64,000 bases of DNA, taken from the NCBI RefSeq assembly GCF_023072615.1, contig NZ_JAKNRW010000004.1, positions 367,562 to 431,561 on the forward strand, in the 5' to 3' direction. Origin of the DNA: Pseudomonas violetae (lineage in GTDB: Bacteria; Pseudomonadota; Gammaproteobacteria; Pseudomonadales; Pseudomonadaceae). This document shows positions 26,381 through 35,250 of this stretch, one piece after another (within the stretch, counting starts at the first letter, position 1; each line of letters opens with the position of its first letter). The notes beneath the pieces were generated by a model. That model was not told the DNA's origin. It was given only the letters and a program-made list of their open reading frames with translations, and ran no database searches. Made by a program: the position numbers and the translations under genes.

Positions 26381-28786
26381 CTACCGAGCCCCTGGCACCA
26401 ACTTCAAAGTACTGCGCGTATTCGCCGCCACTTCCTCTTCATTGAGGTAAGCCTGGAAATACATCCCTTCGATATACGCCTCGGCCTGGTCGTCATAGTG
26501 GCGGTTGAGCGGCACGCCGCTCTGGCCGACCGGGTTGACGGTCAGGCTGTGGGCCGGGTCGGCGAAGTCGATCAGGCGTCGGGTTGAGGGACCGTAGGTG
26601 ACAGGCCAGGGCGCCGGGCCGATCTTCGCCGAGAGGTTGTTGGGTACTTCATGAGTGCCCGGCGCGGCGAACGGGCCGACGTTGAATATTCGGTCCAGCG
26701 GCTTTTGCTGCCCTACCGGATGAGCATGGGTCAGGGTGTGCGCCTTACCCCACTGCCACTGCGCGAAGTCTGCGCCGAGCGTGTTCTTGAGGTGCGCCAG
26801 GCTCGCTTGCCACGCTGCCTTGACCGTATCGGCGCGGGTTTCCTTGACGGGGGTGTCGCGGTTGTCCCACCACGGCGAAGAAGCGTTGGCGGCCAAGCGG
26901 GGCAGCGCGGCATCGATCACCCGGGTCGACAGCAGGGTTTCGAAGAACGCATCTCCCAGTTCGTCATGCATGGCTGCGTCGGTCAGGTTGAACAGGAACT
27001 GGTTGAACAGCGTGGCGCTGGTGGAATCCAGTGGGTAATCACCTTGCCACTGGGCCAATTGCTCCACCAGCTGCAGTTCGGCCGGATCACTCACCACTTC
27101 ACGCAGCACCGGCAACAAGGGGGCGAGCAAGCGTGGCCCGTAGCCGGTGGTGGTGCCCAGTTGCAGCTTCTGGCTGGCTTCCAGGTCCCACTTGACGGCT
27201 TTGTCGCCGAGCTGGCGATTGAGCTGCTGGCCACGATCCGCCAGGTTGTAGTACCCGGGAATGTCCATGCCGGTCGGCGATACGGGCTGGAAGTTGGCAG
27301 ACACGATATAGCCCCGCGCCGGATTCTCTTCCTGAGGGTTGGCGCTGAACGGATAGAACCCTTCCTTCTCCGCCTCGGCGGTGCTGCCATCGAGAATAAA
27401 GCCACCCCGAACGCCGGCTGGACGCTTGGGTAACTGCGCAGCCGCCCACCACCCGATGTCACCCTTGGCATTGGCCCAGACGATGTTCAGGCCGGGGGCC
27501 TGGACCTTGGCGGCGGCACTGCGCGCCTTTGCCAGGGTGTCGGCACGGTTGAGCTGGTAGAAGCCTTCGAGTATCGGGTTCTGGCTTTCGAGGAAGCCCC
27601 ACCACATGGCGATCGGCGTCTTGCCCACGCTGGCCCCCAGGGCGTCGTTGACGATCGGCCCGTGGGGCGACTGGCGCAGCACCAGGGTCACTGGAGCCTG
27701 GCCCTTCACAGCGATTTGCTGTTCGCTGGAGGTCATGTCCACCCACTTGCCGCGATACCAGACCTGGTTGGGGTTGTCCGGATTGACCTTCTCCGCGATC
27801 AGGTCCAGGTCATCGTTCTGGAACATGGTGATGCTCCAGCCGAAATCGTGATTCAGGCCGAGTGAAGCAAACGGCATCAGCGCCTGATAGTGGCCGTAGA
27901 GGTCGAAGCCTGGTGCCGAGAGCTGCGCCTCATACCACACCGACGGCGCGGAAAAGCGAATGTGTGGGTCTCCCGCCAGCAACGGCTTGCCACTCTTTGT
28001 GCGGCTGCCGGCGACGACCCAGGCATTACTGCCCTCGAACTGCGGCAGGCCATGTTCCGCCAGGGCCTGTTCACTCAGGCGGGCGAGGGCGTTAAGGTCC
28101 TTCCAGTCGACAGTGGCAAGTGGCCCAGCATTGCCCCCCTGGTGATTTACCAGCACGCCTTTGGGCTGCCAGTCGAGATCGAAAACGCTGAGGTAGTTCG
28201 CACCTAGCTGATCGCGCACGTAGGTCAGCAAGGGCTCGGTACGGAACGCTGCGGCGAAACTGTAAGCCATGTAGCCGGCGATGCTGATGGTGTCCTGTGC
28301 GGTGAATGGACGCTTGGGAATACCCAGCACGTCGAACTCGACCGGCCGCGGATGGCTGTCCTGATACTGATTGATGCCGTCCAGATAAGCCTGCATGGCG
28401 ACAAACGCCGGCGACTGTTGATCCAGGTTGGCGAAGTAGGTTTCAGCGCGCTCCCGAATGCGCAGGCTACGCATCAGCTTGTCGGTATCGAGCAGTTTCG
28501 GTCCCAGCACTTCGGCCAGTTCACCCCGAGCGAGACGGCGCAGGACTTCCATCTGGAACAGACGGTCCTGGGCATGCACATAGCCCAGCGCGCGGTACAG
28601 GTCGGGTTCGTTTTCGGCGCGGATATGCGGGATGCCACGCTCGTCGTAACGGACGGTGACGGAGCTTTGCAGGTGTTGCAGTTCAACCATGCCCTGGCGT
28701 GTCGGCTGCTTGCTGTAGACGTACCAGCCGGCGCCGGCGGCGAGCACGACAATCAGCAGAGCGAGCATAGTCAGGAGACGTTTCAT
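26381..28786 (-). CDS. quiP: Penicillin acylase family protein, QuiP-like acyl-homoserine lactone acylase
   Basis: An 801-residue Ntn-hydrolase precursor. An N-terminal hydrophobic segment (about 3-22) acts as signal or anchor. The alpha part runs to about residue 252 and the autoprocessing site is expected at Gly252-Ser253 (FEGSNAWVVAGS), where Ser253 would become the N-terminal nucleophile of the beta chain. The motifs HIRAENEPDLYRALGYVHAQ and GDPHIRFSAPSVWYE are typical of the family. QuiP of P. aeruginosa cleaves long-chain AHLs; which amide this one cleaves is not known. It is transcribed alone. The family call is solid; the symbol is by resemblance. Confidence 0.82.
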   Translation of the reverse strand: MKRLLTMLALLIVVLAAGAGWYVYSKQPTRQGMVELQHLQSSVTVRYDERGIPHIRAENEPDLYRALGYVHAQDRLFQMEVLRRLARGELAEVLGPKLLDTDKLMRSLRIRERAETYFANLDQQSPAFVAMQAYLDGINQYQDSHPRPVEFDVLGIPKRPFTAQDTISIAGYMAYSFAAAFRTEPLLTYVRDQLGANYLSVFDLDWQPKGVLVNHQGGNAGPLATVDWKDLNALARLSEQALAEHGLPQFEGSNAWVVAGSRTKSGKPLLAGDPHIRFSAPSVWYEAQLSAPGFDLYGHYQALMPFASLGLNHDFGWSITMFQNDDLDLIAEKVNPDNPNQVWYRGKWVDMTSSEQQIAVKGQAPVTLVLRQSPHGPIVNDALGASVGKTPIAMWWGFLESQNPILEGFYQLNRADTLAKARSAAAKVQAPGLNIVWANAKGDIGWWAAAQLPKRPAGVRGGFILDGSTAEAEKEGFYPFSANPQEENPARGYIVSANFQPVSPTGMDIPGYYNLADRGQQLNRQLGDKAVKWDLEASQKLQLGTTTGYGPRLLAPLLPVLREVVSDPAELQLVEQLAQWQGDYPLDSTSATLFNQFLFNLTDAAMHDELGDAFFETLLSTRVIDAALPRLAANASSPWWDNRDTPVKETRADTVKAAWQASLAHLKNTLGADFAQWQWGKAHTLTHAHPVGQQKPLDRIFNVGPFAAPGTHEVPNNLSAKIGPAPWPVTYGPSTRRLIDFADPAHSLTVNPVGQSGVPLNRHYDDQAEAYIEGMYFQAYLNEEEVAANTRSTLKLVPGAR

Positions 28787-28900
28787 GGTGGTTCCTTGTT
28801 CTTGTTATGAGTGGCAGCAATTCCCTGGCGTCACTGTTTAACACGAGCGGCCACATCGGCCCATCACCCGTAGGAGGGATTCGTATTGCCGTATTTGTCC

Positions 28901-29482
28901 CTACTTCGTCGTAGCCACAGGCCAAGGGCAGTAACACCCCACCGCCAGAGTGTGGGTGGCGCTCACCTCACGGCCTTCGTTCAACGCCTGCAGGATCGGT
29001 TCGATGAAACTGTTGCTGGAATTGCAGGTGAGGCCTTCGCTGTAGGGGCCGAAATACGCCAGTTTGCCGCTGCGATCCCAGATCGCCACGGCGGGGCTGG
29101 CGGGGATCTGCTCGGCGCCAGGCAACACGCTGATGTCTTTCAGGCCACCCAGGATGTTCGGTAACTGACCGTGGCTGCCGGGCTTTTGCACCGTATAGAA
29201 CTCGATGCCCTGCGGGACATAGCGCTCGACCAGCTCGCGTAGATGCTGCTGGTTGCCTACATTGCATGGGCACGCAGGGTCCCAGAAGTGCACCAGGCGA
29301 ATGGCCCCGGGGCCTGCAAGGTCGTCCGGCAGACGCAAGGGATCGCCGGAGAATACTGCCGTGTGTTCACTGAATGCGCGCAGGTAGCGCCCTTGAAACC
29401 AGTCGTATGCCGCCCACAGTACGGCGGCGCACACGAGGGTGAGCAGGCTGGCGAGCAGTGTGGTTCGGTAGGCCGGGCGCAT
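28901..29482 (-). CDS. Membrane-anchored thioredoxin-fold protein (DUF6436 type)
   Basis: A 193-residue protein with an N-terminal transmembrane segment (about 8-28: TLLASLLTLVCAAVLWAAY) and a periplasmic domain carrying LVHFWDPACPCNVGNQQHL, a Cys71-Pro-Cys73 motif in the position of a thioredoxin-like active site. TCNSSNSF near the C-terminus adds another cysteine. The ATG at 29482 has AAAGGA nine bases upstream; an ATG at 29491 touches that site and is less likely. It may be a periplasmic thiol protein; function is unknown. Confidence 0.7.
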   Translation of the reverse strand: MRPAYRTTLLASLLTLVCAAVLWAAYDWFQGRYLRAFSEHTAVFSGDPLRLPDDLAGPGAIRLVHFWDPACPCNVGNQQHLRELVERYVPQGIEFYTVQKPGSHGQLPNILGGLKDISVLPGAEQIPASPAVAIWDRSGKLAYFGPYSEGLTCNSSNSFIEPILQALNEGREVSATHTLAVGCYCPWPVATTK

Positions 29483-29580
29483 GGATTGCATTCCTTTGAG
29501 GTCGGCTAGCTTGCCATGCTCGCCGGGACAGATGAATATCGCAGGCCGATAAAGTCCGTTTCTTTCGCTGGAAATTGCTA

Positions 29581-30528
29581 ATGTCTGCCACTTTCGCCCC
29601 CGATCACTTGCGCGCCAGCCTGCGGCCATTGGCCGAGGCCCAGCCATTGTCGGAGGAAGCGCAGGCGTATCAGCACTTTTATGGCCTGGATTTCCCCGGA
29701 CGCGAACTGCGTAGAGGGCTGGGTCGATTCGAGGCGGGTGGTTATCAGTTGGTCAGCCAGTTCTGGTGGCCGGAGCGGGCAAAGGCGACGCTTTTTCTGT
29801 TCCACGGTTTTTATGATCACGCCGGCTTGTATCGGCACGTGATCGCCTGGGCGCTGGATCAGGGCTTCGCCGTGATTGCCTGCGACTTGCCGGGGCATGG
29901 CCTGTCCAGTGGCGAGCGGGCCAGCATCCGGGATTTCAGCGAGTACCAGGACACGCTGCAAGGCTTGTTTGTCGAGGCGAAGTCCATTGCCCTGCCGCAG
30001 CCGTGGCACCTGTGCGGGCAAAGCACAGGCGGTGCCATCGTGATCGATCATGTGCTTAACGCTGGGGCGGACAGTCCAGCCCAAGGACAGGTCATTCTGT
30101 TGGCGCCACTGGTTCGGCCGCGCGCATGGGGCTGGTCACAATTGAGTTATTACCTGCTCAGACCCTTCATCAAAGCCATCGCACGGCGCTTCAGCGAGAA
30201 TTCTAACGACCCGGACTTTCTGCCCTTCCTGCAGGCCGACCCGCTGCAACCGCTGCGCCTGCCCACCGCATGGGTCGGCGCGCTCGCCCGCTGGATCAAG
30301 CGCATCGAGGCGGCGCCGCACAGCTCGCGTCGGCCGCTGATCGTGCAGGGTCAGGCGGACATGACGGTGGACTGGCAGCATAATCTTGGGGTATTGCGGG
30401 CCAAGTTCGATCGGCCGCAGGTATTGATGCTGCCTGAGGCACGGCATCATTTGGCGAATGAGACGCTGGCGTTAAGGGCGGAGTATTTCGGGTTTTTGAC
30501 CAAGCGGATCAAGGGCCGGAATTCGTAG
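29581..30528 (+). CDS. Alpha/beta hydrolase (serine aminopeptidase S33/lysophospholipase type)
   Basis: A 315-residue hydrolase. HGFYDHAG is the oxyanion-hole region, the nucleophile is Ser148 in CGQSTGGA (a GxSxG motif), and His is present in EARHHLANE near the C-terminus, giving a full triad. Members act as monoacylglycerol lipases or lysophospholipases. No signal peptide, so it is probably cytoplasmic or membrane-associated. The start at 29581 is chosen over an ATG two codons upstream. Confidence 0.85.
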   Translation: MSATFAPDHLRASLRPLAEAQPLSEEAQAYQHFYGLDFPGRELRRGLGRFEAGGYQLVSQFWWPERAKATLFLFHGFYDHAGLYRHVIAWALDQGFAVIACDLPGHGLSSGERASIRDFSEYQDTLQGLFVEAKSIALPQPWHLCGQSTGGAIVIDHVLNAGADSPAQGQVILLAPLVRPRAWGWSQLSYYLLRPFIKAIARRFSENSNDPDFLPFLQADPLQPLRLPTAWVGALARWIKRIEAAPHSSRRPLIVQGQADMTVDWQHNLGVLRAKFDRPQVLMLPEARHHLANETLALRAEYFGFLTKRIKGRNS

Positions 30529-30531
30529 CCT

Positions 30532-30579
30532 CTGTTTGGGCAACCTTCGCTGGCAAGCCCGCGAAGGGTGCCCAAACAG
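30532..30579. terminator. Strong hairpin between convergent hydrolase and DUF2059 genes
   Basis: CTGTTTGGGCAACCTTCGC pairs with GCGAAGGGTGCCCAAACAG over about 19 bp with one mismatch, around TGGCAAGCCC, a piece of REP sequence. No long T run follows, so it may end transcripts from either side by structure rather than as a classic terminator. Confidence 0.65.
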
Positions 30580-30589
30580 GCGCTGAAGA

Positions 30590-31336
30590 TTATTGGCCAA
30601 GGTTAGTCTGCCCTACCGCTAACCCCGCCCGAATTGCCGCCAGCGCCGCCTGGTAATAAGCCTTGCCCTCGTTCGACTCGGCAAAGGTCGCGAACTCCTC
30701 CAGTTCGGTGTCCGACAGGTCGCGATAGACGTACAGCAACGTGTTGTTCAGGTCGCTGCCTATCTGGTCCATCAGGCGCTGGCGCTGACCATTCAACATC
30801 CCCTGCGCCTGGCCACCACCGAGCAGACCGGGGATCATCGAGCTGAGACTGTCTGCCGCAACGCCGGCAATCGCAAGGCTGACCTCGGCGCCCGCTTCGC
30901 GCGCGGGCAGGGCCTGGGCCAGATGACCAATGACCAGCATGCGCGTGTCACTGGCCTCGATTTTCGGCAAGCCCTTGGCATTCTTCGCCAACTGATCGCG
31001 GCGGGTTGCCAGCAACTCGGCCGCAACGATTTTCCTGCCCAGCGGCGATTGGAAAAATGCCAATGCCGGTTTGGGATCGGCCAGGGTGTTGCGCAGTTGG
31101 GCCTCGGCGCGCTGATCCACGGCCTGGGGCGCAAAACGCTGGTTGCTGTTGTTCACCAATGCCTGGAACACAGCCGGTGGCAGGCTGTTCTGGTAACGCT
31201 GCTGGGCAGCCGCAAGTGCATCGTTGAAATGCGCGCGTTGTTCCGGCCAGCCGGCGACCTTGTACAACTGGTCGTGGCCGTCTGCCCAAGCGGACATAAC
31301 GCAGAACATCAACAGTGAGAAAAGCAAACGGCGCAT
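30590..31336 (-). CDS. DUF2059 domain-containing periplasmic protein
   Basis: A 248-residue protein with a signal peptide (MRRLLFSLLMFCVMSAWADG) and a C-terminal DUF2059 domain (LEEFATFAESNEGKAYYQAALAAI). The function is unknown. It is helical and Gln/Ala-rich. It is transcribed alone, convergent with the hydrolase gene. Confidence 0.8.
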   Translation of the reverse strand: MRRLLFSLLMFCVMSAWADGHDQLYKVAGWPEQRAHFNDALAAAQQRYQNSLPPAVFQALVNNSNQRFAPQAVDQRAEAQLRNTLADPKPALAFFQSPLGRKIVAAELLATRRDQLAKNAKGLPKIEASDTRMLVIGHLAQALPAREAGAEVSLAIAGVAADSLSSMIPGLLGGGQAQGMLNGQRQRLMDQIGSDLNNTLLYVYRDLSDTELEEFATFAESNEGKAYYQAALAAIRAGLAVGQTNLGQ

Positions 31337-31445
31337 TAGGGACTCCTGTCAGCAGGCGACTATTCTCCGTGTGGCATTCGGACTTGTCGAGAATTCGTAT
31401 CAAGCCGCTGCGCGGCTCTGTCGGATTTGCAGGCACAGGAATACT

Positions 31446-32078
31446 ATGCGCGCCATGCAAATACCCTCTGATCATCCGCTGCTGTTACGTATCGTCGACG
31501 ACCTGGCCACACATGGCTGGTCGCAGCAGAATATTTTCCTTCCTCTGGGTCTGACCCGGAAACTGGCTGCTGAGTGCCATAAACGTGCAGCCGAAGGCGA
31601 ATTGGCACCTGCAGCCGTGGGGCGAGGCCATACTTCGGAGATTCGCGAGGGCATTCGCGGTGATCGCATCCAGTGGATCGAACCCGGCCAGGCGTTGGCC
31701 TGTGACAGTTATCTACAACTAATGGGCAGCCTGCGCGAGGCGATGAATCGAGGCCTGTTTCTCGGCCTGGAGGATTTCGAGAGTCATTTTGCTTTGTACC
31801 CGCCGGGCGCTTTTTACCTCAAGCACGTCGACCGCTTTCGCGACGATGACCGGCGCATGGTGTCGGCGGTGGTCTACTTGAATGATGCCTGGCTGCCCGA
31901 GCACGGTGGCCAGTTGCGCATGTATCTGGACGAAGGCGTGAAGCACGACGTAGTGCCAACCGGTGGCTGCCTGGTGGTGTTCCTGTCGGGCGAAGTGCCT
32001 CACGAAGTCCTGCCCGCGAGCCGTAATCGCCTGTCGCTGACCGGCTGGTTCCGGCGTCGCGGCAACGAGCCATTTTGA
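31446..32078 (+). CDS. 2-oxoglutarate/Fe(II)-dependent oxygenase (prolyl hydroxylase type)
   Basis: A 210-residue single-domain oxygenase. The iron ligands are His127 and Asp129 (LKHVDRF) and His186 (GEVPHEVLPA), with Arg195 (RNRLSLTGW) for 2-oxoglutarate, the full HxD...H...R set. It resembles small prolyl 4-hydroxylase-like enzymes. The target is not known. The ATG at 31446 has ACAGGA upstream. The frame is open for 74 more codons, but those are antisense to DUF2059 and are not used. The next gene starts three bases after its stop, so the two are an operon. Confidence 0.85.
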   Translation: MRAMQIPSDHPLLLRIVDDLATHGWSQQNIFLPLGLTRKLAAECHKRAAEGELAPAAVGRGHTSEIREGIRGDRIQWIEPGQALACDSYLQLMGSLREAMNRGLFLGLEDFESHFALYPPGAFYLKHVDRFRDDDRRMVSAVVYLNDAWLPEHGGQLRMYLDEGVKHDVVPTGGCLVVFLSGEVPHEVLPASRNRLSLTGWFRRRGNEPF

Positions 32079-32080
32079 TC

Positions 32081-32563
32081 ATGCAGAAGATTCTGGTAAG
32101 CCGCTGCCTGCTGGGTCACCGCGTTCGCTACGACGGCGGTGCCAGCGGTCCGTTCGATCAGCTGCAGCAATGGGTCGATGAAGGTCGGGTCGTACCCTTG
32201 TGTCCCGAGGTCGCCGGAGGCTTGCCGACGCCCCGGGCTGCTGCAGAAATTCCGGGCGGGCAGGGCGGTGAGGTGCTGGATGGGCAGGCGGCGGTCGTCA
32301 CCATTGACGGCGCGGACGTCAGCGCCGAGTTCCTGTCGGGGGCTTATCAGGCGCTGGAGCTGGTGCAAAAGCACGGCATCCGGATTGCGGTGCTCAAGGC
32401 CAACAGCCCGTCATGTGGGAATCTGTTCACCTACGACGGGACGTTCAGCGGTGTGAAGGTCAGCGGTGAAGGCGTCACAGCGGCGTTGCTGCGACGCCAC
32501 GGGGTGCGGGTTTTCAGCGAGCTGCAGCTGCCGGAAGCGGCCGCGCTGATCCACTCCACCTGA
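32081..32563 (+). CDS. DUF523 domain-containing protein
   Basis: A 160-residue protein with conserved cysteines in SRCLLGHRVRYDG (N-terminus), LCPEVAGGLPTPR and KANSPSCG, the DUF523 (YbbK-like) pattern. These cysteines may bind a metal or iron-sulfur centre, but the role is unclear. The ATG at 32081 lies two bases after the oxygenase stop. Confidence 0.88.
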   Translation: MQKILVSRCLLGHRVRYDGGASGPFDQLQQWVDEGRVVPLCPEVAGGLPTPRAAAEIPGGQGGEVLDGQAAVVTIDGADVSAEFLSGAYQALELVQKHGIRIAVLKANSPSCGNLFTYDGTFSGVKVSGEGVTAALLRRHGVRVFSELQLPEAAALIHST

Positions 32564-32603
32564 CGCCGCTTCCACTGGGATTATGTTGTCTGTCAGCCTG
32601 ATA

Positions 32604-33191
32604 TCAGGGCTTCGGCGCCACACTCGTATCCGCGCCAAACCACTTCTGCGACAGCGCTTCCAGGCGCCCATCGGCCTTGATCCGCCCCAACGCATTCTCC
32701 AGGCTGGCATGAAATGCCGGGTTGCCCTTCTGGAACGGAATTGCCAGGCTCACCGGCGCGGGCGCTTTAGGCTTTTCCTGCGCCAGGGTCTGCACCAGCA
32801 GGATTGAGCGCGGCTGCGGTTCTTTCTGCGCGATCAGATCCGCCTTGGCATAACTGTAAGGTTCGCTGAAGTCGAAACGATCCTTGAGATCCGAGGTCAG
32901 TGCTATGTGGTTGATGGCGACGTCGTACTTGCCGCTTTCAACGCCGGGCAACAGCTCGCTGGCATCGGCGACGACGAAGTCGGCCCGCACATCCAGCTCC
33001 TGTGCCAGCAGTTGGCCCAGTTCGACTTCAAAACCGGTGAGTTTGCCGTCGTCCTTGAAATTGAAGGGCGGTGTATTCGCCTCAAGAGCAATGCGCAGTT
33101 CGCCACGGTCGTTGATATCGTCAATCAACTCGGCATGAGCCAGTGGGCTCAAAAGGGGTAGCAGGCAGATCAGTCCAGGCAAAAAACGCAT
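32604..33191 (-). CDS. Small periplasmic substrate-binding protein (amino-acid type)
   Basis: A 195-residue protein with a signal peptide (MRFLPGLICLLPLLSPLAHA) and the SBP type 3 pattern LRIALEANTPPFNFKDDG and KLTGFEVELGQLLAQEL, then YDVAINHIALTSDLKDRFDF and QKGNPAFHASLENALGRI. It is shorter than the usual 240-260 residues, with part of the second lobe lacking, though the frame is uninterrupted. No transporter genes are adjacent, so it is an orphan binding or sensor protein. Confidence 0.8.
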   Translation of the reverse strand: MRFLPGLICLLPLLSPLAHAELIDDINDRGELRIALEANTPPFNFKDDGKLTGFEVELGQLLAQELDVRADFVVADASELLPGVESGKYDVAINHIALTSDLKDRFDFSEPYSYAKADLIAQKEPQPRSILLVQTLAQEKPKAPAPVSLAIPFQKGNPAFHASLENALGRIKADGRLEALSQKWFGADTSVAPKP

Positions 33192-33325
33192 GGTCACTCC
33201 TTTGGATTCATTATCGCGAGGCTCTGGATCGGCTCGCTTTGCTATGGTTGTCGAGTGCCTTCGACAACAAATGGTCATGAAGTTGTCATGACTGCAAAGA
33301 TTTTACGTAAAAACTGGAGAAGAGA

Positions 33326-33751
33326 ATGAAAACCTTTATGTCACGAGCAGCATTGGCTGGCCTGTTGATGGGGGCTTCGATGCTGGCAATGGCTGCGACC
33401 CCGGCCCCCAAGGGTGCAGAAGTGTTCATCGTATCTCCCGAAGACGGCGCCACTGTCCCGGAAAACTTCACCGTCAAGTTCGGCGTCAAGGACGTATCCC
33501 TTGCCCCTGCTGGTGATGTCACTAAAAACACCGGTCACCATCACCTGCTGATCGATGTCGACAAGCTGCCGCCCGCGGGCGCGCCGATTCCGCTGGATGC
33601 CAACCACATGCACTTTGGCAAGGCGCAAACCCAGGCCGAGATCAAACTGGCACCGGGCAAGCACACCTTGCAGCTCGAACTGGGCGACAGCGGCCACATG
33701 CCGTTCGATCCGCCAATCGTGTCGAAGAAGATCACCGTCACTGTGAAGTAA
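33326..33751 (+). CDS. DUF4399 domain-containing periplasmic protein
   Basis: A 141-residue protein with a signal peptide (about residues 1-23, ending MAMAA) and the DUF4399 motif (TGHHHLLIDVDKLP; also LDANHMHFGKAQTQAEIKLAPG). The His-rich motifs suggest metal binding, but there is no known function. It is convergent with serA; the terminator the two shared is split by the IS relic at 33787. Confidence 0.85.
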   Translation: MKTFMSRAALAGLLMGASMLAMAATPAPKGAEVFIVSPEDGATVPENFTVKFGVKDVSLAPAGDVTKNTGHHHLLIDVDKLPPAGAPIPLDANHMHFGKAQTQAEIKLAPGKHTLQLELGDSGHMPFDPPIVSKKITVTVK

Positions 33752-33775
33752 CTTTTCACAGGCATGAAAAAGGGA

Positions 33776-33786
33776 GCCCGAAGGCT
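33776..33786. repeat. Left target-site duplication of the IS4-family relic
   Basis: GCCCGAAGGCT at 33776-33786 is repeated exactly at 35214-35224, flanking the element on both sides. The 11-bp length fits IS4-family insertions. Confidence 0.9.
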
Positions 33787-33787
33787 T

Positions 33788-33819
33788 AATGCCAGTCAGT
33801 TAAGCTGACTGGCATTTTT
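33788..33819 (+). terminator. Intrinsic terminator formed by the left end of the IS relic
   Basis: AATGCCAGTCAG at 33788-33799 pairs perfectly with CTGACTGGCATT at 33805-33816 around TTAAG and runs into a T tract to 33819. In the plus direction this can terminate transcripts coming from DUF4399. Confidence 0.8.
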
Positions 33820-35128
33820 CTTTCTGATCGGATGTTTCGGCGATTTGAGCCGGATGGCCCGGGGATAAACCCGCTCCTCCCGGCGATGCGGCAGGACATA
33901 ATGCGAGGCCGAGGCATGCAGTTTGGCCAGGTACTTGGGGATGTTGCCGGATCGGTCGGCCGAGACGCTGTGGATAAACCCTAGAATCGCCCACGTACAG
34001 GCGCTAAAGCTCATTTCGCACGGGTAAATACCTGGACAGTGGCGGCTCATTTCCACCATCTGATAGCGCAACAAGTTGTAGCCCAGCAACACCCCCCCAC
34101 AGTTCCTGCGCGATCATCTCGGGCGTCTTGCTACGCAGCGTATAGCTGCTGTCGAGCAGGGTCTGTTTCATCTCCCGAAACCCTAGTTCGATCTCCCATC
34201 GCTGGCTGTACAGGTCGACGATTTCGTCGGACGAGAAGCGCAGCGGGTCTGCCATCGACGTCAAGATCTGACAAACCTTGCCCTTGAGGGTTTTGCTCAG
34301 GAGCCGCGCGGTCAGGCGCTCCGGCAGCCCTGGTCATTGCTTGCGGGCCTGCGGCGAAGTGCTTAACGAGACAATGGCATCCTGGCGCCCCAAGCGCTGA
34401 ACCACTTCGTACTGCGCACCTTTGCGCAACGGCATCAACCAATGGCGCTCGGTACCTGCCTGCTGCCATTGGTGCAGCAAGCCCAAGGAATAAAAGCCAC
34501 GATCAAACGGCGTCAACGAGTGATCGGGCGTGGTTTCGATCAGTTGCTCCGCCAGTTTCATTTCATTGCTGCGATAACCGTCAAACGCACTGCCAATCAG
34601 CAAATGGCTGGTCAACTCCATTTGGCAGACCATGCGCACTTGAGGAAAACCGGTATCGCCGTGCTGGTTACTGGCCGAGTCGTAGCGCGCCCGATTTTTC
34701 GGCGTATCGGGCGTTCGCCAAACAACGCCATCGACCCCCAGCAGACGCAGTCCGGTCCAAGTCGGATGACTGGCTGCTTCATGCCAGCTTTTCTGGGTCA
34801 GATGGAAGACCTGTCGCACGGCTTCACCCCCCAATTTCTGACGGGCCTGGACTACGGCACTGGGCGCCACCAATGGGCGTTGCCCTGGCAGCATGATGTT
34901 CATGCGGCTGACCACATCCCACGCCGACATGCGCCGGAAGAACGCCATGGAGATTACTCACCAGAGCATCATTTCCAATGGCAAACGCCGTTTGCGCAGG
35001 GTCGCTACGCCTGCCTGTTCCAGTGCCTGCTCGACCAGAGATGGGTCAAGCAACGCATCTAACCCCTCGATGGAGTTAGGGGTGGAGACGATGTTGTGGG
35101 TCAGTTCCAGTGCCCGAGCGAGACGCAT
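33796..35128 (-). pseudogene. IS4-family transposase, inactivated
   Basis: Translated on the minus strand, one frame gives [15 protein letters not shown] (first catalytic Asp region) and YSQRWEIELGFREMK, the Y-(2)-R-(3)-E-(6)-K signature of IS4 transposases. Three lesions break it: in-frame TGA codons at 34958-34960 (after LPLEMMLW) and 34334-34336 (after SPQARKQ), and a frameshift at the seven-C run 34092-34098, where one extra base changes QELWGVLLGYNLL to another frame. The final stop at 33796-33798 lies inside the terminal repeat. The ATG at 35128, directly after a T tract, is the likely original start; one at 35179 is also in frame. Confidence 0.9.
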
Positions 35129-35162
35129 AAAAAAATCCGATGCCAGTACAGGCATCGGATTT
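35129..35162 (-). terminator. Intrinsic terminator inside the right end of the IS relic
   Basis: AATCCGATGCC and GGCATCGGATT (35134-35144 and 35151-35161) form an 11-bp stem with six-base loop. On the minus strand seven T residues follow (35135-35129) just before the transposase ATG. It can stop transcripts entering from serA. Confidence 0.8.
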
Positions 35163-35213
35163 TGATTTCTTGCGGCCAAAGGTCAAGCGTGAGGGCTTAA
35201 CTGATCGGCATTA

Positions 35214-35224
35214 GCCCGAAGGCT
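35214..35224. repeat. Right target-site duplication of the IS4-family relic
   Basis: GCCCGAAGGCT, identical to the copy at 33776-33786. It is followed by CCCTTTTTT, the other half of the original terminator. Confidence 0.9.
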
Positions 35225-35250
35225 CCCTTTTTTGTCGCTCGCAATTGCTA

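Larger units (their letters stand above)
33787..35213 (-). mobile_element. Degenerate IS4-family insertion sequence (1427 bp)
   Basis: The ends are TAATGCCAGTCAGTTAAG (33787-33804) and, on the other strand, TAATGCCGATCAGTTAAG (35213-35196), matching at 16 of 18 positions. The 11-bp repeat GCCCGAAGGCT flanks them. The size and YREK transposase motif fit the IS4 family. It has inserted into GGGAGCCCGAAGGCTCCC, a terminator hairpin between the convergent DUF4399 and serA genes. The ends and target duplication are intact; the transposase is not. Confidence 0.93.

Noticed and set aside
32604..33191. Small binding protein considered as a pseudogene because it is short
   Set aside because: The frame is uninterrupted with signal peptide and several family motifs, so it may be a genuine short form; no lesion is visible.
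34092..34098. Programmed frameshift in the IS4 transposase at the seven-base homopolymer
   Set aside because: IS4-family transposases are normally one frame, and two separate nonsense codons already break this copy, so simple decay is more likely. A sequencing error at the homopolymer is also possible.
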